Source: Streptomonospora sp. PA3 (lineage in GTDB: Bacteria > Actinomycetota > Actinomycetes > Streptosporangiales > Streptosporangiaceae). Taken from it: a DNA stretch of 64,000 nucleotides. The notes under the pieces are model-generated. The model ran no database searches. It saw nothing but the letters and a program-made list of their open reading frames with translations, and was not told the DNA's origin. A program made the translations under genes and the position numbers. Shown here one piece after another: positions 51,138 through 59,401 of the stretch. The stretch covers positions 597,983 through 661,982 of the forward strand of contig NZ_VTZW01000019.1 in the NCBI RefSeq assembly GCF_009728995.1, given 5' to 3'. Within the stretch, counting starts at the first letter, position 1; the number at the start of each line of letters is the position of its first letter.

Positions 51138-53618
51138 TCAGCCGGCGCCGGGGTCGACGGCCCGGGCGTAGGCGGCGAACCGCGTCTGCAGGTCGGGCAG
51201 GACGGGGTAGACGCCGAACTCGTCGAGATCCATGACGCGGGTCCAGCTCTCGGGCAGGCGGTGGCGCCACTGGGCGGCCAGCAGCAGCGCCTCGACGCGG
51301 CGGACCTCGGTCCAGTCGTCGGGCGGGGGATCGCCGACCCGCCTGCTCTGCTCGCGCTCCCAGGTCAGCAGGGCATCGCCGAAGGCGTCGAGGAGCTTCT
51401 GCATGCCCTCGTCGCCTACGCAGGCGACTCCGGCGCCGGGATCGAGTGAGGCGGAGCGCTCGGCCGGGTCGATCAGATAGAGGGCGGGGGCGATGTGCAC
51501 GCTGCCGAATCCCAGCGCCTTGCCCAGGCCGATCTTGTGCGCGTACAACGGGTCGGCCGACTCGCCGCCGCCGGCCGGGTTGCCCAGGTGCAGCGCCCGC
51601 AGCAAGGCTCCCACCTCGGCGTCGGTGAGGTTGGCGAAGGTGATGCGCCCGTGGAAGGCCAGCCCGGCGCGCATGGGCAGGACGTCGCGGGTGGTGGGGC
51701 CCTCGGGGATGCGGTCGGGGTGCAGTTCGGCGTAGCGCCGGGCGGAGGCCGGCAGGGGATCGTGGCGGTGGAGGTAGACCTTGTAACCGCCCAGCCGGAC
51801 GTCGCCCTCGTGCGACCAGGTCACCAGGTCGGGCGCCTGGCCCCAGGTGGACTCCGAGACGGGCTGCAGGAGGTAGTTGGCGAAGCAGCTGCGCTGGGGT
51901 GAGAGCAGTTCGACCCGCAGCGGGTGATCCAGCCAGGCGCCCTCGGTCGTGTCGCACACCGCCGAACCCACCGAGACCCGGCCGCGCGCGGCCGGTCCGC
52001 AGCCCTGGCCGGGGGGCAGCAGGTCGACGTCGCCGAACAGGGCCCGCGGCACGTCGGGAGTGCGGCCGGTGCCCTCGGCGCGCACGCGGCCGCGGGTGTG
52101 CACCTCCTCGGGGACCGCGCGGCTGACGGGGTCGAACTCGCCGACGGCGACGCGGTAGCCGCCCGAGCGCCCGAAGGAGACGATGCGCCCCTCGTGCTCC
52201 TGGTACCAGACGGGTTCGCCGCCGGCCCTGGCCAGGCCGCCATCGCGGGCGCGGAACGGGCCGCCCCGACCGGTCTCCGGCGGTTCGGACGCGGCCGCGC
52301 CGGAGGACGCGCCGGGCAGGTCGCCGGGGAAGTTCCTCGCCTGGAACCGGGTGATCTGGTCGGCCGACTCCACGAGGGCGACCAGGTGGGCGGGCACCGG
52401 CAGGCTGCGCTCGGAGTCGGGCGCGACGGGGAAGAGGTAGGCGTTCTTGCGCTCCCCGGCGACGCCGGTCAGCACCAGAACGCATTCGTAGGCGCGGAAG
52501 GCGACGTCGTCGACGCGCTTGAGCGCCCTGTCGTAGTCGTTGCGCCGGCCCCGTGCCGCGGAGCGGGAGCGGTCGCCGGACGCGCGCCGCATCGTCTGCT
52601 CGGCGCCGCCGCGCTTCTGGCTCCACCGCTCGCGCAGCCGGTCGCGCGCGGCCTCGCGTTGCCCGAATCCGGGCTCCTCTCCCGAAGGCAGCACCGACAT
52701 CGCCCAGAACCGGGTCTCGCCGACGGTGCGCCCGTGCACATCGGGGCACAGGGCGACCACGGGCAGGTACTGGAACTCGCGGTGGAACTCGGCGGGCACG
52801 TAGCCGCCGGGGCCGTCGCCGTCCGCGGCCTCGTGCGGGGGCGGTTCGAACTCGGGCAGATCCGGGAAGCGCCGCAGGTCCTCGCGCAGGTCGGCCAGGC
52901 GGACCTGCAGCGGGCGCTCGACGGGCAGCGGGCGGATCTCCCAGGAGCCGCTTCGGCGGTCGCGGCGCAGGAACCCCGCCTGCACGGGGGTGCCCGGCGG
53001 GTTGGAGGGGGTGCCGCCGCGGGCTCGGTACTGCTTGTGCAGGCGGCGCATGACATGGCGCGCGCGCCGGTCGCTGTGGGAGGCCGCGGGCGCCCGGAAG
53101 AACAGCTGGGGGGTGTTGACCGGGCCGGTCTCGCCGCCGGTGAGCACCCGCACCGTGTTGCGCAGCAGCCCGCGCAGGGAGGCGCCGGGCAGGGCCGGCC
53201 GGCCGTCGATGGTCAGCGAGTGCTCGACGCCGCCGTCGCGGGTGGCGCCGACGAAGGCGGGGGTGAGGGTGCGCACGGTGATGTCGATCCAGCCGGTGTG
53301 CGTGCCGGGGACGCGCTGGTCGTGGGCGGCCAGCAGGCGCTGCTGAGGGGTGCCCTCGCGCAGCACCGGCTCTTGGAGGCGTTCGGCGGGCATCGGGCGC
53401 TCGGGCAGCGGCACCAGGCCGTAGGGCGCGACCGCCTGGTGGTCGCGCAGCGGGTCGGGCGGTTGCGGGTGAGGAGAAGCGCCGCCGCGCTCGTCGCGGC
53501 GCCTGGCGCGACCGCCGGGGGGCAGCGGTGCGGGCCGGCGCGCGGCGGCGGAGGCGCGGCGGCGCGGCATGGCGGCCGGCGTGGGCCGGGGGACGCCGGA
53601 ATGGCGATCGTCGCTCAC
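51138..53618 (-). CDS. TIGR03986-family CRISPR RAMP protein (large Cas7-like)
   Basis: 826 residues. After a basic, low-complexity N-terminus of about 60 residues comes VAPYGLVPLPERPMPAERLQ (about 63-82), then HTGWIDITVRTLTPAFVGAT near 107 and ALPGASLRGLLRNTVRVLTG near 140: the APYNFVPLPE and PGSSLRG pattern of the TIGR03986 RAMP family of type III systems. The middle (200-480) is an unusual insertion-rich region. Late motifs HKIGLGKALGFGSVHIAP near 690 form the Gly-rich RAMP loop. It would be a backbone subunit on crRNA, comparable to the Cas7-insertion subunit of III-D variants. GTG at 53618 follows AGGAGGG, nine bases after the csx19 stop. Confidence 0.85.
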   Translation of the reverse strand: MSDDRHSGVPRPTPAAMPRRRASAAARRPAPLPPGGRARRRDERGGASPHPQPPDPLRDHQAVAPYGLVPLPERPMPAERLQEPVLREGTPQQRLLAAHDQRVPGTHTGWIDITVRTLTPAFVGATRDGGVEHSLTIDGRPALPGASLRGLLRNTVRVLTGGETGPVNTPQLFFRAPAASHSDRRARHVMRRLHKQYRARGGTPSNPPGTPVQAGFLRRDRRSGSWEIRPLPVERPLQVRLADLREDLRRFPDLPEFEPPPHEAADGDGPGGYVPAEFHREFQYLPVVALCPDVHGRTVGETRFWAMSVLPSGEEPGFGQREAARDRLRERWSQKRGGAEQTMRRASGDRSRSAARGRRNDYDRALKRVDDVAFRAYECVLVLTGVAGERKNAYLFPVAPDSERSLPVPAHLVALVESADQITRFQARNFPGDLPGASSGAAASEPPETGRGGPFRARDGGLARAGGEPVWYQEHEGRIVSFGRSGGYRVAVGEFDPVSRAVPEEVHTRGRVRAEGTGRTPDVPRALFGDVDLLPPGQGCGPAARGRVSVGSAVCDTTEGAWLDHPLRVELLSPQRSCFANYLLQPVSESTWGQAPDLVTWSHEGDVRLGGYKVYLHRHDPLPASARRYAELHPDRIPEGPTTRDVLPMRAGLAFHGRITFANLTDAEVGALLRALHLGNPAGGGESADPLYAHKIGLGKALGFGSVHIAPALYLIDPAERSASLDPGAGVACVGDEGMQKLLDAFGDALLTWEREQSRRVGDPPPDDWTEVRRVEALLLAAQWRHRLPESWTRVMDLDEFGVYPVLPDLQTRFAAYARAVDPGAG

Positions 53619-53627
53619 GGTGCCCTC

Positions 53628-54401
53628 CTAGCGTCGCGCATCGTCGGCGGCGTCCAGGCCGACCGGCGGTGTCGGTTTGGCCCCCGCGTGGTATCCGGTC
53701 AACCGATGGAAGGCCACCCCGACGGCCCCTGTTCGGGAATCCTCCGCCCAGTACTCTCGGACACTCAGCCAGGTGCCGACGGCGGTGGGCACCGGTGCCG
53801 CGGCGCCCGGCGCCTCCGCGCCGGCCGCGATGCCGAAGTCCTGCCAGCGCACGGGGTGGCAGGCGGTGGCTCCCGACAGCTCGCGGCCGATGCTGAACGG
53901 GATTTCGCCGCCGAGGTCGCGGCTGGCGCGCGGGCCGGCGCGCCAGCCGGTGAGCAGGAACGAGCGGTCGCGCGGCCGCAGCCACGGCGGCAGGGTGTCG
54001 GCGTCGTCGCTGTCGCGGGTGGCCCATGCGGCTTCGGCGCCCTCGCCGATGTGGATCTGGGCCGAGGGGGAGAACACGGCCGCGCCCAGCAGCCGCCAGG
54101 CGTCGGAGCCGCCGGGGTCGAGGGGCGGAGCCGACAGGCGGGCGGTCCAGGGGTCGTCGCAGGAGAGCCGCCAGGCACCGCCGGGGCAGGCGCCGGTGAT
54201 GCGCCCGTCGCCGAGTTCGGCCAGCAGCCACTGCGGTTCGCCGGGGGCGCGGGCCTCCAGCGCGGCGCTGCGCCGCCCGTGCCCGAAGAGGTCGGCGAGG
54301 ACGGCGGCCGCCGCGTCGGCCCCGAGGGCGACGGTGAGGGCCCCGCACGGCTCGGGCGGCGCCCAGGCCGCGCCGTCGGGGGTCGTGGGCGGCGTGGTCA
54401 T
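53628..54401 (-). CDS. csx19: Csx19-like type III-D CRISPR protein
   Basis: 257 residues. WLLAELGDGRITGACPGGAW near 57, AWRLLGAAVFSPSAQIHIGE near 100, WATRDSDDADTLPPWLRPRD near 125 and the C-terminal WLSVREYWAEDSRTGAVGVA near 212 followed by FHRLTGYH agree with the pattern of Csx19 (TIGR03984): a central shape-lWr region and a terminal Y-x-D-x-x-TG-x-x-RL motif. Csx19 is a signature of subtype III-D. The ATG at 54401 has no ribosome site because the tnpB-type end lies only 19 bases upstream; the original start region may have been altered by that insertion. It is longer than typical Csx19. Confidence 0.72.
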   Translation of the reverse strand: MTTPPTTPDGAAWAPPEPCGALTVALGADAAAAVLADLFGHGRRSAALEARAPGEPQWLLAELGDGRITGACPGGAWRLSCDDPWTARLSAPPLDPGGSDAWRLLGAAVFSPSAQIHIGEGAEAAWATRDSDDADTLPPWLRPRDRSFLLTGWRAGPRASRDLGGEIPFSIGRELSGATACHPVRWQDFGIAAGAEAPGAAAPVPTAVGTWLSVREYWAEDSRTGAVGVAFHRLTGYHAGAKPTPPVGLDAADDARR

Positions 54402-54420
54402 CGGGGTTCTGCGGCGGATA

Positions 54421-54440
54421 CCCCGGCCTTCAGGCCGGGG
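54421..54440 (-). mobile_element. Right-end hairpin of an IS200/IS605-type tnpB element
   Basis: Perfect nine-base arms CCCCGGCCT / AGGCCGGGG around a two-base loop, straddling the stop codon of the tnpB relic. This GGCC-TGAA-GGCC hairpin just inside the right end is characteristic of tnpB elements in actinomycetes, where it forms the end of the guide RNA scaffold. Confidence 0.7.
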
Positions 54441-54534
54441 AGAAAGCCGCTCCCTCCTTCCTGGTGGTGTAGCCGTAGCCGTCGCTGCGTTGGAGCAGGC
54501 GGAGGTGTCGGTGGTGGATGCCTTGGACGGTGCC
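54430..54534 (-). pseudogene. C-terminal remnant of a TnpB-type RNA-guided nuclease gene
   Basis: On the minus strand the frame ending in TGA at 54432-54430 reads TVQGIHHRHLRLLQRSDGYG, then YTTRKEGAAFSPA. The G-I-x-H-R-H and R-x-DGYGY pattern close to the stop is that of actinobacterial TnpB C-termini. Upstream of about 54535 the similarity ends, so only some 34 codons remain and the nuclease domains are gone. Same orientation as the cas genes. Confidence 0.62.
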
Positions 54535-54802
54535 GCGGGAAGCGGCGGCACCCGAAGGCGCCGGGCGGGGCCTGCCGCCCTCACCGTGCGCGGCCGCGCC
54601 CCGTCCAGGACGCCCACGCGGCCCCGCGGGTTCACGCCCCGGCCGCTGCCGCTTGGGACGCGGGGCTCGATCACCGCCGCCGCACCGCCCGATCCGCGGC
54701 GCGGGCGGCCGTCACCGCCCCACCGGCCGCCCGCCCTCGCGGCCCGTCCGGGCGCGAGCGCGGGGCGGCCTGCCGCATCCCGGAGGCGGACGCGGCGCGG
54801 GT

Positions 54803-56551
54803 TCACGGTCCGGCCTCCGGCCGCTCCGGTCCGGGCGCCAGGAGCGCGTGCAGTGCCGCGAGCCAGCGCTGGGCGGCCGCCCGGTCGGGTCCGGCGGGGT
54901 CGTCGACGGCCGCGACCAGGTCGACCGGATCCGGGGCCCGGCCGGGTCCGCGGGGGGTGAGGACCGCGCGGGTGACGGTGATGCGGCCGTGGCCGGCGCC
55001 CGTGCCGCCGCCCACGGCGTCCATCGGAACCGTGTGCAGCTCGCGGACGAGCAGGGCCAGCAGTCCGCGCACCGCGTCGTCGGGGTCGGGCACGTCCAGC
55101 ACGACGTCGGCCCGGCCTCCGGCGTGCACGTCGTCGGTGAGCAGGCTGGCGTCGACGCTGTCGCCGAAGAGCGCGTCGATGGTGACCCGGGTGGTGCGCT
55201 GGGGGGTTCCGCCGCTGAGTTCGGCGGCGCGCCGCAGCCGGACGGCCGAGGCCCGGCTGGTGCCCTGGGAGTCGGCGTCCTCGCCCCACCAGCGGGCGTG
55301 CAGCCGCCGTGCGGGGCTGTCGGGGGGCCATTCGGCGGCGGCGGACTCGCCGGAGATGTCGCGTACCAGGCGCCGGCTCATCCGCTTGAACAGGGCGAAG
55401 AGCGCGGTGTCGCCCAGGGCGGGGCGCCAGTGGACGGCGCCGTTGCCGCCGACGGCGGGACGGCGCAGGTGGGCGCGGTCGACCTCGCCCAGCGACGCCA
55501 GGCCGGGCGCCTCGCCGACCATGAGCAGGCCCGGCCGGGGCTCGTGGGCCTGGGCGGAGGCGGGCGCCAGGAGGGATTCGGTGGGGCGCTCGGCGAGCCG
55601 CAGGGTCAGGGCCAGCTCGTCGCGGCGGCGGTGGTCGGTGCCGTAGGCGGCGAGGGTGCCGGCGTAGTCCTCGCCGACGGCGGCCAGCGCCGGGTCGCCG
55701 TCGAGTCGCGCGCGGATTCGCGCGGACAGGCCGGCCGCGTCGCCGCCGGATGCGGCGTGGAGCTGTTCGGCGAGTGCCCGGTGGGCGCGCTCCCGCCGCT
55801 GCGCCCAGGTCAGGGCGTACCAGTCGGCCCATCCCTGCGGCGTGGCCAGGTCGTGGCGGCGGACGTGCCAGCCCTCGCAGGCGGCCGCGCCGTACCCGCG
55901 GGCGGTGCGCGCCCCGATGGACACGCCGGGGCCGTCGCCGGTTCCGGCCAGCCCGTCGGCCGCCAGCGCCGCCAGGGCGAGCAGCCGCCCCTCGCTGCGG
56001 CCCGCGTCCGCGTGCAGCCGCAGCGTGAGGGTGAACACCGTGCCGGCGGGCAGGGTCTCCATCCGCCAGGTGGCGCCGGAGGCGGCGGCGCCGCTGCCGG
56101 GGTCGACGCGGTTGCCCGCGCGCACGGCGATCCCGGCCTCGGGCGGGAGTTCGGCGAAGGCGTCGTCGATGTCGAGCGCGCTGGGCACAGAGGCCCCGGT
56201 ACCGGTCTCGGCGCTGCGCGCGGCCGCCTCGCCGAAGAGTTCGGCCACGGCCTCGGCGTGCTCGGCGCCGATGCGCTCCGCCAGGTGGTGGCGCAGCAGT
56301 CCGGCCTGGGTGGTGGCGCGCAGGCGGGGGCGGCCGGTGCCGGGGTCGCGGTCCAGCGGGGCGATGTCGGCGGCGGTGCGGACGGCGTCGTCCGCGGACC
56401 CGATATGGGTGTCGCTGTGCAGGCGTATCCGGGCGGTCAGCTCCCACAGCGCCGACGGGCCGCCGGTCGCGCCCGCGGCGAAGTCGAACAGGTCCGCCCG
56501 GTCGGCGTCCTCGCGGGGCTCGCCGCCGCCCGGAGTGTGCGGCCCGGTCAC
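54803..56551 (-). CDS. Double Cas7 (RAMP-RAMP fusion) CRISPR effector subunit
   Basis: 582 residues holding two Cas7-like domains. Domain 1 (about 28-230): LTARIRLHSDTHIGSADDAV, IAPLDRDPGTGRPRLRATTQ followed by AGLLRHHL, GNRVDPGSGAAASGATWRME and the Gly-rich SIGARTARGYGAAACEGW. The Asp of APLDRD is at the position of the target-cleaving Asp of Csm3. Domain 2 (about 270-555): ELALTLRLAERPTESLL, HWRPALGDTALFALFKRMSR, TRVTIDALFGDSVDASLLTD and VGGGTGAGHGRITV. It resembles the Cas7-2x subunit of III-D variants. GTG at 56551 overlaps a 37-codon ORF (GTGA). Confidence 0.82.
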   Translation of the reverse strand: MTGPHTPGGGEPREDADRADLFDFAAGATGGPSALWELTARIRLHSDTHIGSADDAVRTAADIAPLDRDPGTGRPRLRATTQAGLLRHHLAERIGAEHAEAVAELFGEAAARSAETGTGASVPSALDIDDAFAELPPEAGIAVRAGNRVDPGSGAAASGATWRMETLPAGTVFTLTLRLHADAGRSEGRLLALAALAADGLAGTGDGPGVSIGARTARGYGAAACEGWHVRRHDLATPQGWADWYALTWAQRRERAHRALAEQLHAASGGDAAGLSARIRARLDGDPALAAVGEDYAGTLAAYGTDHRRRDELALTLRLAERPTESLLAPASAQAHEPRPGLLMVGEAPGLASLGEVDRAHLRRPAVGGNGAVHWRPALGDTALFALFKRMSRRLVRDISGESAAAEWPPDSPARRLHARWWGEDADSQGTSRASAVRLRRAAELSGGTPQRTTRVTIDALFGDSVDASLLTDDVHAGGRADVVLDVPDPDDAVRGLLALLVRELHTVPMDAVGGGTGAGHGRITVTRAVLTPRGPGRAPDPVDLVAAVDDPAGPDRAAAQRWLAALHALLAPGPERPEAGP

Positions 56552-56661
56552 GGCCGCCCGCCTCGGCGTCCGCCGGCCGACCGCTCCGCCGAGTGCTCGC
56601 CGGCCGGATCGCCGCCCCGGCCGGGCCGGGACGGGGGCGCGGGACGTGGGGAAGGCGTCAT
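56548..56661 (-). CDS. 37-codon ORF linking csx10 and the double-Cas7 gene
   Basis: ATG at 56661 overlaps the csx10 stop (ATGA) and its own TGA overlaps the GTG of the double-Cas7 gene (GTGA). The peptide MTPSPRPAPPSRPGRGGDPA... is Pro/Arg/Gly-rich with no known domain. The perfect chain of stop/start overlaps suggests it is translated, perhaps only to pass ribosomes to the next gene. It could also be chance, or the next gene's real start could lie elsewhere. Confidence 0.35.
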   Translation of the reverse strand: MTPSPRPAPPSRPGRGGDPAGEHSAERSAGGRRGGRP

Positions 56662-58520
56662 CGGGCTCCCTCCCGCTGCGCGGTGTCGCGCCCCGACCAC
56701 GCGGCCGCCGCCAGCCACGTGGTGATGAGCTGCAGCGACAGCCGCGCCACGACGTCGGGGCGCTCGGCCCAGGCCGCGGCCGCCGCGGTGCTCCCCTCGC
56801 CGCGCCGCCAGGCGAGGTCGACCGGCGCCAGCGCCCGGGCGAGCGTGTCGGGATCGGGGGCGGCGTGCTCCCACCAGGCCCGCGGCGTGCGGGCGGCGCT
56901 GTCGAGCCACTCGGGCAGGGCGAGCTCGCCGGTGCCGTGCGGCACACAGGCCGCCGCCAGCTCGGCGCGGGCGGCCGCCTGCAGCGGGGGGTGCGGGGCG
57001 GCGCGGCGGGAGTCGCCGGCGACCACGCCGGCCAGCCGCGCCAGTGCGGTCGCGGCCTCGGGCGCGGGCGCCGAGGCGACCTCGCGCAGCCGACCGAGCA
57101 GGGGCGCGGACGGCAGCCGGGCCGAACGGCGCGCGAGGTCGCGGGCGCGGCTGCGGACCGGTTCGGCCGCGGCCCGGCTCAGCAGGACGTCTTGCAGGCG
57201 GGCGACCGGGGATCGGGCGGGCGGCGCGCAGGTCTCGGCGCTGACCCAGTCGGGGTCGACCCAGGCCGGCGATCCGTCGGCGAGGGTCACCGGCCGGATC
57301 GCGCGCTCGGGCGCCGCCTCCGGCGCCGGCCGCTCAAGCGCGAAGCGGCGCGCGGAGTCGGGGCGGGCGACGCGGGTGTGGGCCAGCGGCGGCTGCTCGG
57401 CGGGGGCGCCGCCGGGTGCGGGGATCGGGATCAGGGCGGCCGCGCCGTTGCCGTCGGCGGCGCGCCGGCCCAGCGGGCGGGCCTCCAGCGCCCGCACCTC
57501 CTCCACCGCGATGTCGCGCGCCGCACACAGCCGCACGACCGATCCCGGCGCCGCGGCCCACTGCTCGGCCATCGGCCCCCGGTACATCCGGTGGTAGGCG
57601 CCCACCGCCTCCTGGTGCAGATAGGTGCCCACGACCTCGGCGGATCCGGCGCCCAGGGCCTCGGCGGCGGCCCGCGCGGCGGCGCGGGGCAGGGCGGCCG
57701 GGCTGGGCCGGCCGAGGTCGTCGTCGATGTGGGCGGGGGCGAGCAGCAGCAGATCGCGCTCCTCGCCGCGCCGCCAGGTGCGGCGCCCGGCGTCGACGCG
57801 GTCGGCGAGGATGCCGGCGGGGCCGCCGGCGCGGGTGGCGCGGAGGCCGCCGCCGTGGGCGCGGCTGCCGCCCGAGCCCAGGGACAGCAGGCCGTCGGCG
57901 GCGGCCAGGACCTCCCAGATCCGCTCGGCGAGGTCCTCGGCGCCGGCGTGGCCGTCTGCGGTCAGCTGCCAGCGGGCCTCGAACACCTGGCCGGGTTCGA
58001 GGCTGGTGGTGAAGTAGGGGGCGCCGTGCCGGCCGGCGTCGCGGCGCGCCACGCCCAGGTACTGCTCGGTGCGGGTCAGGGGTGCGGCGCGGCGGGTGAG
58101 GTCGGGGGTGACGTGGCCGGTGAGCGTGCGGTAGGCGCTGGTGTGGGAGGCGGGTGCGGCCAGCAGGTCGGCGAGGTCGCCGCCGGGGGTGCGCACGTGC
58201 CAGCAGCGCGGCGCGGGGACGGTCTGGGCGCTGCCGGAGTCGTCCTCCAGCAGCGGGAACGCCGGCGCGAAGCGGATGGCGCGGCCGCGTGCGATCCAGG
58301 GTTCGATCAGGTCCTCGCGGCCGGCCTGGCGCAGCGCCGCGGCGAGCATGCCGCGCTGCGCCCGCCCGGTGACGGCGTGCGCGGTGGTGATGCGCAGCGG
58401 GTCGTAGTCGGAGCGCACGACGAGCGACTCGGTGAGCACATAGCGCAGCCCCAGGTAGGCGTGGACGACTCCGCCCGCGCCACCGGTGCGGCCGTCGTGG
58501 TGGGGGTCGGCGATCGTCAC
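56658..58520 (-). CDS. csx10: Csx10, Cas5-like RAMP of type III-D systems
   Basis: 620 residues. YVLTESLVVRSDYDPLRITT near 27 then AHAVTGRAQRGMLAAAL is the RAMP pattern x-IPGSALRGALA in altered form; PYFTTSLEPGQVFEARW near 168; LLSLGSGGSRAHGGGLRAT near 210 is the Gly-rich loop; YHRMYRGPMAEQWAAAPGSV near 310 is a Csx10 hallmark. The C-terminal 200 residues are helical and Ala/Arg-rich, where some III-D Csx10 proteins carry a Cas11-like part. It would cap the crRNA 5' handle. GTG at 58520 overlaps the preceding cas7 stop (GTGA). Confidence 0.8.
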   Translation of the reverse strand: MTIADPHHDGRTGGAGGVVHAYLGLRYVLTESLVVRSDYDPLRITTAHAVTGRAQRGMLAAALRQAGREDLIEPWIARGRAIRFAPAFPLLEDDSGSAQTVPAPRCWHVRTPGGDLADLLAAPASHTSAYRTLTGHVTPDLTRRAAPLTRTEQYLGVARRDAGRHGAPYFTTSLEPGQVFEARWQLTADGHAGAEDLAERIWEVLAAADGLLSLGSGGSRAHGGGLRATRAGGPAGILADRVDAGRRTWRRGEERDLLLLAPAHIDDDLGRPSPAALPRAAARAAAEALGAGSAEVVGTYLHQEAVGAYHRMYRGPMAEQWAAAPGSVVRLCAARDIAVEEVRALEARPLGRRAADGNGAAALIPIPAPGGAPAEQPPLAHTRVARPDSARRFALERPAPEAAPERAIRPVTLADGSPAWVDPDWVSAETCAPPARSPVARLQDVLLSRAAAEPVRSRARDLARRSARLPSAPLLGRLREVASAPAPEAATALARLAGVVAGDSRRAAPHPPLQAAARAELAAACVPHGTGELALPEWLDSAARTPRAWWEHAAPDPDTLARALAPVDLAWRRGEGSTAAAAAWAERPDVVARLSLQLITTWLAAAAWSGRDTAQREGAR

Positions 58521-59401
58521 ACCCCTGTTTCTCGGACAGTCCCCTCGGTGTCGATGCCCGCCCAGGCCAGCGTGCGGATGTGCGCCGAGTCGGCGTCGGC
58601 GTCGCGGGTCCGGGTGAGGCGGACGTCGACCCTGCCGCGCCCGCGCCCGGCCTTGAGCCCGGCCTGGGTGAAGGCGAGTGCGGCCCGGGCCAGGCAGCGC
58701 ACCTCCTCGGGTTCGGGGGCGCGGGTCCAGCGCAGCGCCGCGGTCAGGCGCAGCCCCGGGTCGATGACGCGGACCGTGCGCAGCCGCGCGTCGGCGGGCG
58801 CGCCGGCGCCGTCGATCGCCACGCCGCTCTCCACGGAGGTGAAGGCGTCGGTGACGGCGCGCACGAGGGTGGTGGCCGCTCCCCCGGTCTCGCCGGCGCC
58901 GCGCTGCTCCAGGGCCCAGGCCACCGCGGCGCGCACGGACTCGGGCGGGGTGGCGTGGCCGATGCGCAGGATGCGTCCGGGGCCGTGCCGGCGCGAGGCG
59001 CCGAACAGGGCCTGGGCGGCCGGAAGCAGCGCGGGCTCGGCGCGCACGGCGGTGACGGCGGCGTCGCGCAGCCGGGCGGCGATGCGCTGGCGGGGCAGGT
59101 AGGGCAGCCCGTGGGCGTCGGTGACCACGTCGGAGTCGGCGGCGGTGCCCGCGGCGCTGGCGCCGGCGAAGATGGCCGGCGCCACGAGGTCGACGAGGAG
59201 GAACTCCGGGACGCCGGCGTCGGCGGGACCCCCGGCCGTCTCGGCCGCGGCGGCCCGGGGTGTGCCGGATGCGGACGCGGGCGCGCGCTCCTGCGGCGGC
59301 GGGCCGCCCCGATGGGATCGGGCGGGTGCGGCACGGCGGGCCGCTGCGTCGGCGCCGGAGGGCGCCGGGCGCCTCCGGCGGTGCTGCGGTTCGGCGTTCA
59401 C
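58517..59401 (-). CDS. Cas7/Csm3-like RAMP protein
   Basis: 294 residues. A 70-residue low-complexity N-terminus precedes FLLVDLVAPAIFAGASAAGT, then SDVVTDAHGLPYLPRQRIAA and RLRDAA: the Cas7 pattern of a D-containing loop followed by G-x-PYLPxxxxxxxLR. The Asp of VTDAHG is at the catalytic position of Csm3. FTSVESGVAIDGAGAPADAR and the Gly-rich GLKAGRGRGRVDVRL near 270 complete the fold. Overlaps cas10 (GTGA) upstream and csx10 downstream. Confidence 0.78.
   Translation of the reverse strand: MNAEPQHRRRRPAPSGADAAARRAAPARSHRGGPPPQERAPASASGTPRAAAAETAGGPADAGVPEFLLVDLVAPAIFAGASAAGTAADSDVVTDAHGLPYLPRQRIAARLRDAAVTAVRAEPALLPAAQALFGASRRHGPGRILRIGHATPPESVRAAVAWALEQRGAGETGGAATTLVRAVTDAFTSVESGVAIDGAGAPADARLRTVRVIDPGLRLTAALRWTRAPEPEEVRCLARAALAFTQAGLKAGRGRGRVDVRLTRTRDADADSAHIRTLAWAGIDTEGTVRETGV

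Larger units (their letters stand above)
54402..54802. other. 401-base gap in the CRISPR operon
   Basis: The gap between csx19 and the double-Cas7 gene interrupts an otherwise overlapping operon. The left 130 bases are the relic of a tnpB-type element (see separate entries). The rest, 54535-54802, is GC-rich with no supported gene; frames that cross it are arginine/proline-rich shadows. Confidence 0.7.

Noticed and set aside
51924-55646. A 1240-codon rightward frame across the CRISPR genes
   Set aside because: Gly/Ala/Arg-rich shadow without any domain; the minus strand carries coherent RAMP motifs and gene-to-gene overlaps.
53628-56447. A 939-codon leftward frame suggesting a fusion of Csx19 with another protein
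   Set aside because: Only the last 257 codons resemble Csx19. The upstream part is an Arg/Pro-rich shadow of the double-Cas7 gene and crosses the tnpB relic, so no fusion is claimed.
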